Assembly (NCBI GenBank): GCA_029051965.1
Contig: JAIDJZ010000295.1
Location: 1 to 20,418 of the forward strand
Direction of reading: 5' to 3'
DNA: 20,418 nt
Source of the DNA: Paramuribaculum sp.
GTDB lineage: Bacteria; Bacteroidota; Bacteroidia; Bacteroidales; Muribaculaceae
Numbering within the stretch: the first letter of the stretch is position 1; every line of letters begins with the position of its first letter. Position numbers and translations under genes: made by a program. Shown piece after piece: positions 1 through 8,892 of the stretch. Under the pieces are notes generated by a model. It saw only the letters and a program-made list of their open reading frames with translations. It was not told where the DNA came from and did not search any database.

Positions 1-104
1 TACTGGTAACGAGCCTCCCGTGCACGCTCTGGGTGTCCTTTGTCATTGTGGACTCGGTAATTGTGGTGTTTTTGCCTCTTTATAAAAAGTATATGAAGAA
101 ATGA
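1..104 (+). CDS. C-terminal end of an unidentified membrane protein (partial)
   Basis: The gene begins before the window; 33 codons plus a TGA stop are visible in the third forward frame. The reading is strongly hydrophobic (about residues 8 to 27 of the visible part, with the stretch [15 protein letters not shown]) and ends in a basic tail, LYKKYMKK. This is what the last transmembrane helix and cytoplasmic tail of an integral inner-membrane protein look like. The stop overlaps the dxs start by four bases (ATGA), the same junction seen between dxs and trkA, so this gene probably belongs to the same operon. A transporter is plausible but I do not recognise the family. A second forward frame is also open to position 84, but it is not hydrophobic and does not reach the dxs start. 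Confidence 0.6.
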   Translation, partial: LVTSLPCTLWVSFVIVDSVIVVFLPLYKKYMKK

Positions 105-2065
105 CAACGACCCTTTCCTCAATTCCGAACGACTCCAGGCAGGAGCTTGACCGTAAAGAATTTCCGATTCTGGCCGGAATCGGAAGTCCTGCCGATGTCA
201 GGAGTCTCGACCCGACGGAGCTGCCTCAGCTCTGCAACGACATACGCAGGTTTCTCATCGGACAGCTGTCGAAAAATCCGGGCCACTTCGCCTCGAGCAT
301 GGGTGCTGTAGAGCTGACGGTCGCACTCCACTATGTCTTCAACACACCCTACGACCGCATTGTCTGGGACGTCGGCCATCAGGCCTACGGACACAAACTG
401 CTGACGGGACGAGCCGAACGGTTCCACACCAACCGGACAATGGGCGGACTGAGCGGATTCCCCTCGCCTGCCGAAAGCGAATATGACACCTTTTCGGCCG
501 GCCACGCCTCCAACTCGATCTCGGCGGCTCTCGGAATGGCTGTTGCCACGGCTCTCAAGGATGAGAATCCGAAGCGAAATGTCGTGGCCGTCATCGGCGA
601 CGCCTCGATTTCAGGCGGACTGGCCTTCGAAGGGATCAACAACGCAGCCAACTCAAATGCCAACGTTCTGATAATCCTCAACGACAACGACATGTCGATT
701 GACCACAACGTCGGCTCGCTCAACTCCTATCTGGCCCACCTGACGACATCGAAAGCCTATAACACACTGCGGTTCAAAGCATACAACACATTGCGCCGCA
801 CTCATCTGTTCTCTGAAAAACACCGCGGACGGGTGCTTCGCTTCAACAACTCCCTCAAGTCGCTCATCACAAAGGAACAGAACCTGTTCGAGGGGCTGAA
901 CATCCGCTATTTCGGACCGTTTGACGGCCACGATCTGCCACGCATCATCCGTGTGCTTCAGGACATCAAGGACATGAACGGGCCGCGGATACTGCACCTG
1001 CGCACTGTCAAGGGACGCGGATTCCTGCCCGCCGAGGAAAACCCGGCTGAATGGCATGCCCCGGGGCGCTTCGACCCGGTCACAGGCAAACGCATCCTGA
1101 ACGAAACGACCGACATACGGCCGCCGAAGTATCAGGACGTTTTCGGCGAGACTCTCGTCGAACTCGCCCGCAACAATCCGCGGATCGTAGGCATCACGGC
1201 AGCAATGCTCTCCGGCACCTCGGTCTCGATGCTCCGCAACGAAATGCCCGAACGCACGTTCGACGTCGGGATTTCCGAAGGCCACGCCGTCACTTTCGCA
1301 GGCGGAATGGCCAAAGACGGACTGATACCTTTCGTGGCTATCTACTCTTCGTTTCTCCAAAGAGCCTATGATCATATAATCCATGACGTCGCACTCATGG
1401 AACTGCCGGTCGTCTTCGCAATCGACCGCGCAGGTATTGTCGGCGAGGACGGAGCGACCCACCACGGCCTGTTCGACCTTTCATATCTTTCCGACATTCC
1501 GGGAATGACGATAGCGTCGCCCCGCAACGAAATAATGCTCCGCAACCTGCTTTTCACCGCCCAGCTGCCCGGAAGAAAGGGCCCGATCGCCATACGCTAT
1601 CCGCGCGGCGAAGGTAAAAACGCCGAATGGCGTCAGCCGATGAAAGCACTCGAGGAGGGAAAAGGCGAAATGCTGACCGACGGCCACGACGTCGCAGTGC
1701 TTTCACTCGGACCGATCGGCGACATTGCAGCCGAAGCCGTGCGGGAGGCTAACAGACAAGGCATCTCCACCGCCCACTACGACATGATCTTCCTGCGTCC
1801 GCTCGACGAATCGATCCTCCGGAAAATCGGCGACAGCGGGATGCCTGTCGTGACAGTCGAGGACGCATCGGTCAAGGGTGGACTCGGATCGACGGTGCTC
1901 GAATGGTTCTCCGACAACGGCTATACCAACCGCGTGACCCGCATCGGCACACCCGCCGCCCGGTTTGTCACCCACGGCAAGGTCAGCGAACTCCACTCGC
2001 TCTGCGGCATGGATGCCGACTCGATCCTTAAAGCTATCACCAACGCTAACAATCCCACGAAATGA
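101..2065 (+). CDS. dxs: 1-deoxy-D-xylulose-5-phosphate synthase
   Basis: DXS condenses pyruvate and glyceraldehyde 3-phosphate into 1-deoxy-D-xylulose 5-phosphate, the first step of the MEP isoprenoid pathway; the product also feeds thiamine and pyridoxal synthesis. The 654 residues cover the full family length. Visible are the N-terminal diphosphate-binding domain (NPGHF about residue 59, [10 protein letters not shown] about 90, GDASISGG 166-173), the pyrimidine-binding domain (catalytic Glu in [10 protein letters not shown] about 393, [20 protein letters not shown] about 443) and the C-terminal transketolase domain. The wording ([26 protein letters not shown]) is typical of Bacteroidetes DXS. 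The metal/TPP motif reads GDA where most DXS have GDG. It starts on the upstream gene's stop codon and its own stop overlaps trkA (ATGA), so it is probably translationally coupled on both sides. Confidence 0.97.
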   Translation: MTTTLSSIPNDSRQELDRKEFPILAGIGSPADVRSLDPTELPQLCNDIRRFLIGQLSKNPGHFASSMGAVELTVALHYVFNTPYDRIVWDVGHQAYGHKLLTGRAERFHTNRTMGGLSGFPSPAESEYDTFSAGHASNSISAALGMAVATALKDENPKRNVVAVIGDASISGGLAFEGINNAANSNANVLIILNDNDMSIDHNVGSLNSYLAHLTTSKAYNTLRFKAYNTLRRTHLFSEKHRGRVLRFNNSLKSLITKEQNLFEGLNIRYFGPFDGHDLPRIIRVLQDIKDMNGPRILHLRTVKGRGFLPAEENPAEWHAPGRFDPVTGKRILNETTDIRPPKYQDVFGETLVELARNNPRIVGITAAMLSGTSVSMLRNEMPERTFDVGISEGHAVTFAGGMAKDGLIPFVAIYSSFLQRAYDHIIHDVALMELPVVFAIDRAGIVGEDGATHHGLFDLSYLSDIPGMTIASPRNEIMLRNLLFTAQLPGRKGPIAIRYPRGEGKNAEWRQPMKALEEGKGEMLTDGHDVAVLSLGPIGDIAAEAVREANRQGISTAHYDMIFLRPLDESILRKIGDSGMPVVTVEDASVKGGLGSTVLEWFSDNGYTNRVTRIGTPAARFVTHGKVSELHSLCGMDADSILKAITNANNPTK

Positions 2066-3396
2066 AAATTGTCATTGCCGGCGCAGGCGAAGTCGGGTCT
2101 CATCTGGCCCGAATGCTTTCACACGAAAACCAGGACATCATCATAATCGACACCAATCAGGAACGGATCGAACATCTCGACCAGTCCTGCAATCTACTGA
2201 CGGTTGTCGGACCGCCGACATCAATCTCAACCATACGCACGGCTATCGGCAACAGATGTGACCTCTTCATCGCGGTCACACCCGAGGAGACATCAAACGT
2301 GACGGCCTGCATGATCGCCAAAAGCCTCGGCGCAAAGAAAACCGTTGCCCGCATCGACAACTACGAATACATGCAGCGCGACAACGTCCGGCTCTTCAAT
2401 TCGCGGGGGGTCGACGCAATGATCTATCCCGAATATCTCGCAGCGAAAGAGATTCTCAAATCGCTCGAAAGAAACTGGGTCAGAAACTGGTTTGAGCTCC
2501 ACGACGGCGAGCTGATCGTTGTCGGGGTCAAGATCCGCGAAAACGCCGAGATCGTCGGCAAAAGTCTGCGTGAACTCTCGGCGACCAACCATTTCTATCA
2601 TGTCTCCGCGATCAAACGAAACCAGGAGACAATCATCCCCGGCGGTAACGACTCAGTCAGAGCCAACGACATCATCTATTTCACGACCACCCGCGAACAT
2701 ATCGAGGGTCTGCGCCAGATCTGCGGCAAGACCCGCACCGACATCCGCAAGGTGCTCATCATGGGAGGCTCGCGGATCGCCGTAAGGCTCATCGCTCTTG
2801 CCGGCGACAAATATAAGTTCAGAATCATCGAGATGGACCGCGAGCGCTGCGAGAAGCTCGCCGAACGGTGTCCGGACGCACGCGTCAGCTGCGGTGACGC
2901 CCGCAACGTCGACATCCTCTCCGAAGAGGGCATCAGCGAGATGGATGCCTTCGTGGCACTGACGGACTCGTCGGAAACAAACATTCTCACCTCGCTGACG
3001 GCCAAAGAATACGGCGTCAAGAAAACCGTTGCCGAGGTCGAAAACATCCAGTTCATCTCTCAGGCCGAAAATCTCAATATCGGAACGATCATCAACAAGA
3101 AACTGCTCGCTTCGGGCAAGATTTTCCAGATGCTGATTGATGCCGACGTCGAATCGTCGAAGTTCATGGCTCTCGCCGATGCCGACGTGGCCGAGATCGA
3201 AGCCAAACCAAAAGCAAAAGTAACCCGCGCGGCAGTAAAGGACCTCTCGCTTCCGCGCGACATGACAATAGCGGGGCTGATCCGCAACGGGCAGGGAATG
3301 CTTGTCAGCGGTTCGACAACGATTCAGCCGGGCGACCATGTGCTGGTCTTCTGTCTGGCCAGTACGATCCACAAAATCGAACGTCTCTTCAACTGA
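2062..3396 (+). CDS. trkA: Trk system potassium uptake protein TrkA
   Basis: This is the cytoplasmic nucleotide-binding gate subunit of the Trk potassium transporter; it binds NAD(H) or ATP and controls the TrkH pore encoded next door. The 444 residues have the two-fold architecture of full-length TrkA: RCK/TrkA_N Rossmann domain 1 ([14 protein letters not shown] near residue 3, then the acidic IIIID that ends strand 2), a TrkA_C domain (about 140-225), a second Rossmann domain ([13 protein letters not shown] about 232, then RIIEMD) and a second TrkA_C domain (about 370-444). The second glycine loop is degenerate (GGSRIA), which is usual for the C-terminal half. The ATG overlaps the dxs stop by four bases, and trkH follows 21 bases after the TrkA stop. 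Confidence 0.96.
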   Translation: MKIVIAGAGEVGSHLARMLSHENQDIIIIDTNQERIEHLDQSCNLLTVVGPPTSISTIRTAIGNRCDLFIAVTPEETSNVTACMIAKSLGAKKTVARIDNYEYMQRDNVRLFNSRGVDAMIYPEYLAAKEILKSLERNWVRNWFELHDGELIVVGVKIRENAEIVGKSLRELSATNHFYHVSAIKRNQETIIPGGNDSVRANDIIYFTTTREHIEGLRQICGKTRTDIRKVLIMGGSRIAVRLIALAGDKYKFRIIEMDRERCEKLAERCPDARVSCGDARNVDILSEEGISEMDAFVALTDSSETNILTSLTAKEYGVKKTVAEVENIQFISQAENLNIGTIINKKLLASGKIFQMLIDADVESSKFMALADADVAEIEAKPKAKVTRAAVKDLSLPRDMTIAGLIRNGQGMLVSGSTTIQPGDHVLVFCLASTIHKIERLFN

Positions 3397-3417
3397 CCCC
3401 GTCATCTCCAACTGCCT

Positions 3418-4890
3418 ATGAGTCCGAAAATCCGCCGAATAAACTATCCGATGCTGATCAGAGTGCTGGGCTGGCTGCTGCTGGTCGAAAGCTGCTTCAT
3501 GGCAATCCCGCTGCTGACGGCCCTCATCTACGAAGAAAACGACTGGAAAGCATTTGCCATCGGATGGGGTGTTACGATCGCGTCCGGAGTGCTGCTCACC
3601 ACCTTCGTCCGCCCGGCGCGCTCAGACATGGGACGCCACGAAGGATTCCTTCTGACGGCTTCAGTCTGGGTAGCCTTTTCGACCTTCGGGATGATTCCGT
3701 TTCTTCTGGCGGACAATCCGATAGGTGTGAGCGATGCATTTTTCGAGGCGATGTCCGGCTTTACCACAACGGGATGCTCAGTGCTCCTCTCGGTTGAGGA
3801 CATGTCGCACTCGATCGCCATGTGGCGCGCTCTGATGCAATGGATCGGAGGAATGGGAATCATCCTTTTCACGCTTGCCGTCATCCCGATGCTCAATCAC
3901 TCGGGCGGCATGCAGCTCTTCAACGCCGAAGTGACCGGAATCACCCACGAAAAGCTTCGTCCGCGAATCAGCTCGACCGCAAAAAGCCTCTGGCTCATCT
4001 ACATAGGACTGACCGTCACTCTCATCGGACTGCTATGGGTCGGCCCAATGGATCTTTTCGACAGCATCTGTCACGCCTTTTCGGCAATCTCGACCGGCGG
4101 CTTCTCGACCCGCGACAACAGTCTGGCATTCTACAATTCCGATTATGTGACAATCGTAGTCACGATCTTCATGTTTCTCGGAGGCACGAGCTTTGCGCTG
4201 ATGTACAGAGTCCTGCTCGGCGATCCCGGGGCGCTGATGCGCAACGATGTGTTCCGCTCCTATCTCATCATCATCGGGGGCTTCTATCTGGCTTTTGTCG
4301 GAAGCATCGTGATGCTCGGACAGGTAGAGGACTGGCGTTCCGTCACGATCTACCCTCTTTTCCAGATCATCTCGACCATCACGAGTACAGGGCTAAGCGT
4401 CTGCGATTTCGAGGCCTGGGGACCCTTTGTGCTGGCCCTGATCTTCGTGCTGATGTTCACGGGCGCATGTGCCGGATCGACCTCCGGCGGCGCAAAAATC
4501 GACCGGATGCTCTTTCTGATCAAAAACTCCCACAATGAGCTGTATAAATGCGTCCATCCCAACGCAGTGACCAACGTCAGAATCAACGACAAGGTCGTGC
4601 CGTCGCCGATCGTGTCGAAGGTGATCGCATTTCTCTGTATCTACATCATGGTGATCGCCGTCGGGGGAATCATTCTGACGGCTCTCGGACTGCCGATTGT
4701 CGATTCGTTTTTCTCGGCATTCTCCTGTGTCAGCAACACGGGACTCGGCGCAGGCGTGACGGGTCACGGCGGCAATTTCGACATTGTTCCCGATGCCGGC
4801 AAATGGGTTCTGTCATCATTGATGCTCATCGGCCGTCTCGAACTCTTCACTGTGCTGATCCTTCTGACTCCGGAATTCTGGATCAAATAG
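3418..4890 (+). CDS. trkH: Trk potassium uptake protein TrkH, channel subunit
   Basis: This is the integral inner-membrane pore of the Trk system and takes up K+ together with TrkA. The 490-residue protein has many hydrophobic helices in the fourfold M1-P-M2 repeat of the TrkH/KtrB superfamily. All four selectivity-filter loops are visible with their glycine: TTTGCSV (about residue 118), STGGFST (about 225), TSTGLSV (about 322) and SNTGLGAG (about 440). The helix between repeats 1 and 2 carries the family phrase QWIGGMGIILF. The ATG at 3418 gives a short basic N-terminus directly before helix 1, as in homologues. It is the last gene of the operon and converges with the helicase gene, leaving only 15 bases between the two stop codons and no visible terminator hairpin. 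Confidence 0.96.
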   Translation: MSPKIRRINYPMLIRVLGWLLLVESCFMAIPLLTALIYEENDWKAFAIGWGVTIASGVLLTTFVRPARSDMGRHEGFLLTASVWVAFSTFGMIPFLLADNPIGVSDAFFEAMSGFTTTGCSVLLSVEDMSHSIAMWRALMQWIGGMGIILFTLAVIPMLNHSGGMQLFNAEVTGITHEKLRPRISSTAKSLWLIYIGLTVTLIGLLWVGPMDLFDSICHAFSAISTGGFSTRDNSLAFYNSDYVTIVVTIFMFLGGTSFALMYRVLLGDPGALMRNDVFRSYLIIIGGFYLAFVGSIVMLGQVEDWRSVTIYPLFQIISTITSTGLSVCDFEAWGPFVLALIFVLMFTGACAGSTSGGAKIDRMLFLIKNSHNELYKCVHPNAVTNVRINDKVVPSPIVSKVIAFLCIYIMVIAVGGIILTALGLPIVDSFFSAFSCVSNTGLGAGVTGHGGNFDIVPDAGKWVLSSLMLIGRLELFTVLILLTPEFWIK

Positions 4891-4905
4891 GAAATCAGTC
4901 TGACG

Positions 4906-6339
4906 CTATTGCGGCTCACCGGTCAGCAATGAGGCCGGATTGACAAACGCAAGCCGCGCGGTGGCACGCGTTGCCGCCGTGTAGATCCAGCGGTAGAAGT
5001 CTTTTGTCTGATATGCGTCCGGGGCTATGGAGCCCATGTCGACAAAGACGCTTTTCCACTGTCCGCCCTGTGCCTTGTGGCATGTGACCGCATAGGCATA
5101 TTTCACCTGAAGCGCATTGACATAGGGATCACTGCGCAGAAGCCTCATGCGGGTTTTGACGGGTGTTGTCTCCGTAAACAGGTCCGGATCGCTCATTGCC
5201 GCCATATATAGATGGTTATATCGGTCAGGCTCGAGAGATGGGGTGTCATTGACAAGTGTGTCAAGCAGAATCTTGCAGTCAAACGAAAGATCGCGGTCAG
5301 GCAGACGCAGGCAGACGTCGGCAAAGCGGAATCCGTATTTCTCCTCAGTCCCGTAGATCGCATCGACAATAGCCGTGTCGCCGTTGGCCACAAAATCAAG
5401 TCCTTTCACTTTCGCGCTCCAGAGATAATTGTTTTTGGCGACCATCAGAAGCTCGTCGCGGCACAATTCCTCCTCACGATAGAGTATGTTGGCGCGGATT
5501 GCAAGATTGAACATCGTGGCGCGCCTGTTTGAACGGGTGACAAGAAGCGTCTCGGTGATTCCATGTTCGGCGTAGGCCGCCGAGATCTCATCTTCAAGCT
5601 CTTCGCCGCTGACCGTCACCACGTCGGCAAACTGACGGGTGAAAAGTTTCGGAACGGGAAGCTGCTCGCGAAGCATCGCCTTTCTCAGCCACGTAGCGTT
5701 ATAGAGGATGCCGGAGTCCTTCGACTGTCGCACAACACGGGTCATCACCGCACGCGTCACTCTGAGTCCGAAGCCTTTCAGCACATCGGGGCTCATTGCC
5801 GGGCTTTCGACACATCCGACCGGAGGAAGCTGGGCCGTGTCGCCCAGAAGTATCATCCGACAGCCATCGCCGGAGTAGACATAGTGGATCAGATCCTCGA
5901 GAAGACTGCGGCCGCCCGCACGGTCGACGCCGGGGCCGTTGCCGATCATCGAAGCTTCGTCGACAATGAAAACTGCGCCGGTAAGGGGATTGTCGGCCAC
6001 ATCGGCCATGTCGCTCATCAGTCCGCCTTCAGTTCCCCGGTAGATGCGCCGGTGGATTGTCGAGGCGGGGAAACGCGCGAACCGGCCGAAGACTTTTGCG
6101 GCGCGCCCTGTCGGAGCGAGCAGAACGACCGGCACTTCAGCCTCACGCAACGCACGGACCAGCGCACCTGTCAGAGAGGTCTTGCCCGTTCCGGCATAGC
6201 CGCTGAGCAGGAAAACGGAATCGGACGGAGTCGCGGCCGAACAGAACCGCGCAAGCGCGGCCATCAGCTCTACCTGCTGATCGGTCGGATCATATGGCAG
6301 ATTGAGAAAAATACGTTCGGCAAACTCATGGGTATCCAT
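4906..6339 (-). CDS. SF1B (RecD/Dda-like) ATP-dependent DNA helicase
   Basis: This is a 477-residue helicase-only protein. Visible are a Q-motif-like TDQQ (19-22), Walker A GYAGTGKTS (47-55), Walker B VDEASM (motif II), LLGDTAQLPPVG (motif III), VVRQSKDSG, LVTRSNRRA (motif IV region), YAVTCHKAQGGQW (motif V) and YTAATRAT (motif VI). The order and the motif V/VI wording match the RecD2/Dda branch of SF1B with a UvrD_C_2 domain, so 5'-3' movement on single-stranded DNA is expected from family knowledge. There are no RecD N-terminal domains and no nuclease domain. The gene lies 26 bases after the lipoprotein stop on the same strand and is probably co-transcribed with it. Its biological partner is not evident from the window. 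Confidence 0.9.
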   Translation of the reverse strand: MDTHEFAERIFLNLPYDPTDQQVELMAALARFCSAATPSDSVFLLSGYAGTGKTSLTGALVRALREAEVPVVLLAPTGRAAKVFGRFARFPASTIHRRIYRGTEGGLMSDMADVADNPLTGAVFIVDEASMIGNGPGVDRAGGRSLLEDLIHYVYSGDGCRMILLGDTAQLPPVGCVESPAMSPDVLKGFGLRVTRAVMTRVVRQSKDSGILYNATWLRKAMLREQLPVPKLFTRQFADVVTVSGEELEDEISAAYAEHGITETLLVTRSNRRATMFNLAIRANILYREEELCRDELLMVAKNNYLWSAKVKGLDFVANGDTAIVDAIYGTEEKYGFRFADVCLRLPDRDLSFDCKILLDTLVNDTPSLEPDRYNHLYMAAMSDPDLFTETTPVKTRMRLLRSDPYVNALQVKYAYAVTCHKAQGGQWKSVFVDMGSIAPDAYQTKDFYRWIYTAATRATARLAFVNPASLLTGEPQ

Positions 6340-6365
6340 AGGGAGGAGGCTGTGCGGACCGGAGC

Positions 6366-7220
6366 TTATTTTCGGGCTGTCTTCAGACTGCGGACACTGT
6401 CGGTAGTCTGAATCAAGCGATGGAGATCGTCAGGAGTAAACGAAATATCAAACGAGTCTTTGCGGTCAGAGGCGACATAGCGGTTGCGGTAGCCGAACCG
6501 CGCATCGGAAATGTCGAGCAGCGACTTGCGCTGGAGCGAGTCGTCGAGCTGCTGACGGAGGAACGCGACAACACCGTGGCTGAGCGAGTCGCGGTTTTCT
6601 TTCATCACCATGAAGTCGAGTTTCTCAACATCGATCTCAGTGCGGAAGGTCACGTAGCGGTCCATCACCGACATACTGAGCAACACGACTCCGTCTTCAA
6701 TCTCATAGGGGCAGTCCCGATTGTCGGAGCTGACACGGTTGCGCACCTTGATCTCGTCGATGTCACGCACCTGAGGCCTGTCAATGCTCATGACGCGCCA
6801 TTCCCCTGCCGGTATCATAAAGGAGAGTCCCGGACGGGATGAACGCCCATCGACAGCGATGCGGAGACCGACTCCGGCATGGCGCGAGAGCGACAGCATA
6901 CTGTCGAGCGCACCGGCCTCACCAAGCATTCCGAGAATCGTTGTCTGCACTTTGCGGTCGCTTGTGACCGAGGCTGAGTCGATCAGGTCGTCGTCGAGGG
7001 TGATCCACAGTGAAAGCAGCGAATCGGCTACTGACAGACCGACAGAATCGATCCGCAAATCGGCAGAAACCTCGAGAGGCAGACGTACAGGAGCCACGGC
7101 CGACAAGAGCATTTCAAGCGAATCGGGCGTATCGGACATCTCCGTTCCGGACGAGTCCTTACGGCATCCGAAGATGCCGCCCATAAGCATGATGCCTATG
7201 ATTAGTATGAGTTTTTTCAT
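6366..7220 (-). CDS. Hypothetical lipoprotein
   Basis: I do not recognise this 284-residue protein. It starts MKKLILIIGIMLMGGIFGC, a clean type II signal peptide with lipobox GIFGC, so Cys19 should be lipidated and the mature protein anchored in the envelope. The next residues (RKDSSGTE) lack the strongly acidic run often linked to surface export in Bacteroidetes, so the side it faces is uncertain. The rest is soluble, charged and rich in short alternating hydrophobic stretches, with no enzyme motif that I can see. It is the first gene of a two-gene unit with the helicase. Its start codon touches the 21-bp inverted repeat at 7220-7240, and a TAnnTTTG box lies only 12 bases upstream of the ATG. 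Confidence 0.8.
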   Translation of the reverse strand: MKKLILIIGIMLMGGIFGCRKDSSGTEMSDTPDSLEMLLSAVAPVRLPLEVSADLRIDSVGLSVADSLLSLWITLDDDLIDSASVTSDRKVQTTILGMLGEAGALDSMLSLSRHAGVGLRIAVDGRSSRPGLSFMIPAGEWRVMSIDRPQVRDIDEIKVRNRVSSDNRDCPYEIEDGVVLLSMSVMDRYVTFRTEIDVEKLDFMVMKENRDSLSHGVVAFLRQQLDDSLQRKSLLDISDARFGYRNRYVASDRKDSFDISFTPDDLHRLIQTTDSVRSLKTARK

Positions 7221-7406
7221 AAGTAAGTGTTCAAATTTAAACGATAGTAAGTGAACGAAAATCTTTTATACAATCTGCTGCTTTTTTTCTGCCGCTTCCG
7301 GATTGTCGATCAGTCGAATATCTCGATATTCTCCTTCCCTCCGCACCGGAATCGGCTAAAAAAATAAGCTCGCATATTGTATAAATTAAATTTGAACACT
7401 TACTTA
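7220..7406. repeat. 187-bp segment bounded by perfect 21-bp inverted repeats
   Basis: The left arm (7220-7240) and right arm (7386-7406) are exact reverse complements over 21 bases, separated by 145 bases. Both arms carry TAAATTTG, a perfect match to the Bacteroidetes -7 consensus, each pointing outward (left arm to the lipoprotein, right arm toward the 3' end of the transferase). The left arm ends on the A of the lipoprotein start codon. There is no target-site duplication beside the arms and no recombinase in the window. The size matches known invertible promoters of Bacteroidales; a fold-back or MITE-like element is the alternative. Confidence 0.85.
7232..7239 (-). promoter_or_regulatory. 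Candidate -7 box for the lipoprotein-helicase operon
   Basis: On the minus strand the bases read TAAATTTG, an exact TAnnTTTG. Initiation about 6 bases downstream would leave a leader of only about 5 bases before the ATG at 7220. About 20 bases upstream there is TTTTCG rather than a clean TTTG, so the -33 element is weak. Confidence 0.5.
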
Positions 7407-7438
7407 AGTTGACGTAGATGTTTACAATATCATGACGA

Positions 7439-7457
7439 TCTGTCTGCTTCAGACAGA
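7439..7457 (-). terminator. Hairpin after the sugar transferase gene, possible terminator
   Basis: A perfect 8-bp stem (TCTGTCTG with CAGACAGA) and a 3-base loop lie 12 bases downstream of the transferase stop. There is no T-run on the minus strand, so this may be an mRNA 3'-end stabiliser rather than an intrinsic terminator. Confidence 0.4.
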
Positions 7458-7469
7458 ATCGCTTATTTC

Positions 7470-8861
7470 TCAGAATGCGTTTTTCTCCCCTGCGAAAACA
7501 TTATAGACGGTCCTGAACATGATCTTCAGATCAAGCAGAAACGACCAGTTCTCGATATACCACACGTCGTGGCGCACACGCTCTTCCATCTGCCATAGTT
7601 CTTCGGTCTGGCCACGGAGTCCGTTGATCTGCGCCCAGCCGGTGATTCCGGGCTTTATGTAATGACGAACCATGTATTTGTCGATCAGAGCTGAATACTG
7701 CTCGGTGTGTTTCAGCATATGCGGACGTGGCCCGACAATCGACATGTCGCCTTTAAGAACGTTGAAAAACTGGGGAAGTTCATCGATCGAAGTGCGTCGC
7801 AGGAAATCGCCGAGACGCGTTTTCCGGGGATCATCCTTTGATGCCTGCACCTTATCCGCATCGGAATTAACTTTCATCGTGCGGAATTTCAGACAGTTGA
7901 ATTCACGTCCGCGATAGCCGGTGCGCTTCTGGCTGAAAAACACCGGGCCGGGCGAAGTCATCTTGATCGCTATCGCTATGGGGATGAACACAAGCGGCGA
8001 ACAGATCAGCACCGCACCGGAGAATGCGATGTCGAACAGACGCTTTATCAGTCGGTTGCGCATCTTTTTCAATGGCTGATGACGAAAGGAAAGAACGGGC
8101 ACCTGCCCCATAGCATAGAGGTCGAAGGTGCGCGCCATTGTCGGTGAGAGCTGCGGAACATAATAGAACTGTGCGACTTTCGACTCGGCGATAGCCACAG
8201 TTGCCGCAATGTCCTCTTCTTCACTTCCCGGAAGGGTACAGAAGATTTCGTCGACACCGTGGCGCATTATAAAATCCTCGAGCTTGCTGATCGGGCCCCG
8301 GTAGAGTCCCTCGGGAGTTGCCTCACCCGGAGTACGGTCGAAAAATCCCAGAACCCGATAGCCGAAGCCGGTGTCGGAAGTCATTTCACGGAACAGGCGG
8401 TGGCCCGTCGAATTGTCGCCGACAATGACCACTTTCGAAAAGTTTCGGCCGTGGCCACGGTAATGCTTTATTATTATTCGCGAAACCGACCACCACATCG
8501 GGAAAAGCAGAAACAGAATTCCATAGAATTCGGCAAATCCCCTGAATGGCATCTGGTCGATCTGAAGAAAAAACAGACTCGCAATGAACAGAGGTGCATG
8601 TAGAAGCACGGCCTTGAAAGAGTTCGAGATGACATGCTCCATAGCAATCGCCCTTCGGGCCTGAGTGTTGGCCATCGAGTAAGCTGCCGGAAGATAGGCA
8701 AGGTTAGCCATGAGCCAGACAAGCCTCGGACGCTCGGCGTCAAATTCCGGAGTGAGGAGAACAGTTATAAAATAAGCGATATTCAGGATAAGGAAGTCAC
8801 ACCCCGTCAGAATCCACCGGATGTAACGTCCATAGCGTCCACGCTGATTTATGCCTGTCAT
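7470..8861 (-). CDS. Polyisoprenyl-phosphate sugar-1-phosphate transferase (WcaJ/WbaP family)
   Basis: Members of this family transfer a sugar 1-phosphate from a UDP-sugar to undecaprenyl phosphate at the inner membrane, the first committed step of capsule, exopolysaccharide or O-antigen assembly. The 463 residues have the standard large-PGT layout: about four N-terminal helices (15-130), a CoA-binding-like domain (KVVIVGDNSTGHRLF, about 162, to about 250), a membrane-dipping helix (about 285-306) preceded by KRLFDIAFS, then the catalytic domain with SPGPVFFSQKRTG, NCLKFRTM, SIDELPQF, GDMSIVGPRP and KPGITGWAQINGLRG. Which sugar is transferred cannot be told from sequence. No other glycan genes lie beside it here, so it may serve a capsule or EPS locus elsewhere. 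It is downstream of the DUF349 gene, 135 bases away, across a structured GC-rich gap. Confidence 0.93.
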   Translation of the reverse strand: MTGINQRGRYGRYIRWILTGCDFLILNIAYFITVLLTPEFDAERPRLVWLMANLAYLPAAYSMANTQARRAIAMEHVISNSFKAVLLHAPLFIASLFFLQIDQMPFRGFAEFYGILFLLFPMWWSVSRIIIKHYRGHGRNFSKVVIVGDNSTGHRLFREMTSDTGFGYRVLGFFDRTPGEATPEGLYRGPISKLEDFIMRHGVDEIFCTLPGSEEEDIAATVAIAESKVAQFYYVPQLSPTMARTFDLYAMGQVPVLSFRHQPLKKMRNRLIKRLFDIAFSGAVLICSPLVFIPIAIAIKMTSPGPVFFSQKRTGYRGREFNCLKFRTMKVNSDADKVQASKDDPRKTRLGDFLRRTSIDELPQFFNVLKGDMSIVGPRPHMLKHTEQYSALIDKYMVRHYIKPGITGWAQINGLRGQTEELWQMEERVRHDVWYIENWSFLLDLKIMFRTVYNVFAGEKNAF

Positions 8862-8892
8862 GGTAGTTAATCGTTCTTGGCTGGTTTATAGA

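Noticed and set aside
751..798. Repeated KAYNTLR in DXS (24-bp imperfect tandem)
   Set aside because: Compared from memory with Bacteroides DXS, the local length is unchanged, so it is not an insertion; it is probably convergent wording within one helix.
653..1465. Long minus-strand ORF opposite dxs (270 codons), and similar long frames opposite trkA and within uvrA
   Set aside because: They lie entirely across well-supported genes, show no family motifs, and are expected from the GC-rich codon pattern of the real genes.
4891..4905. Terminator between trkH and the helicase gene
   Set aside because: Only 15 bases separate the convergent stops, and I see no hairpin or T-run.
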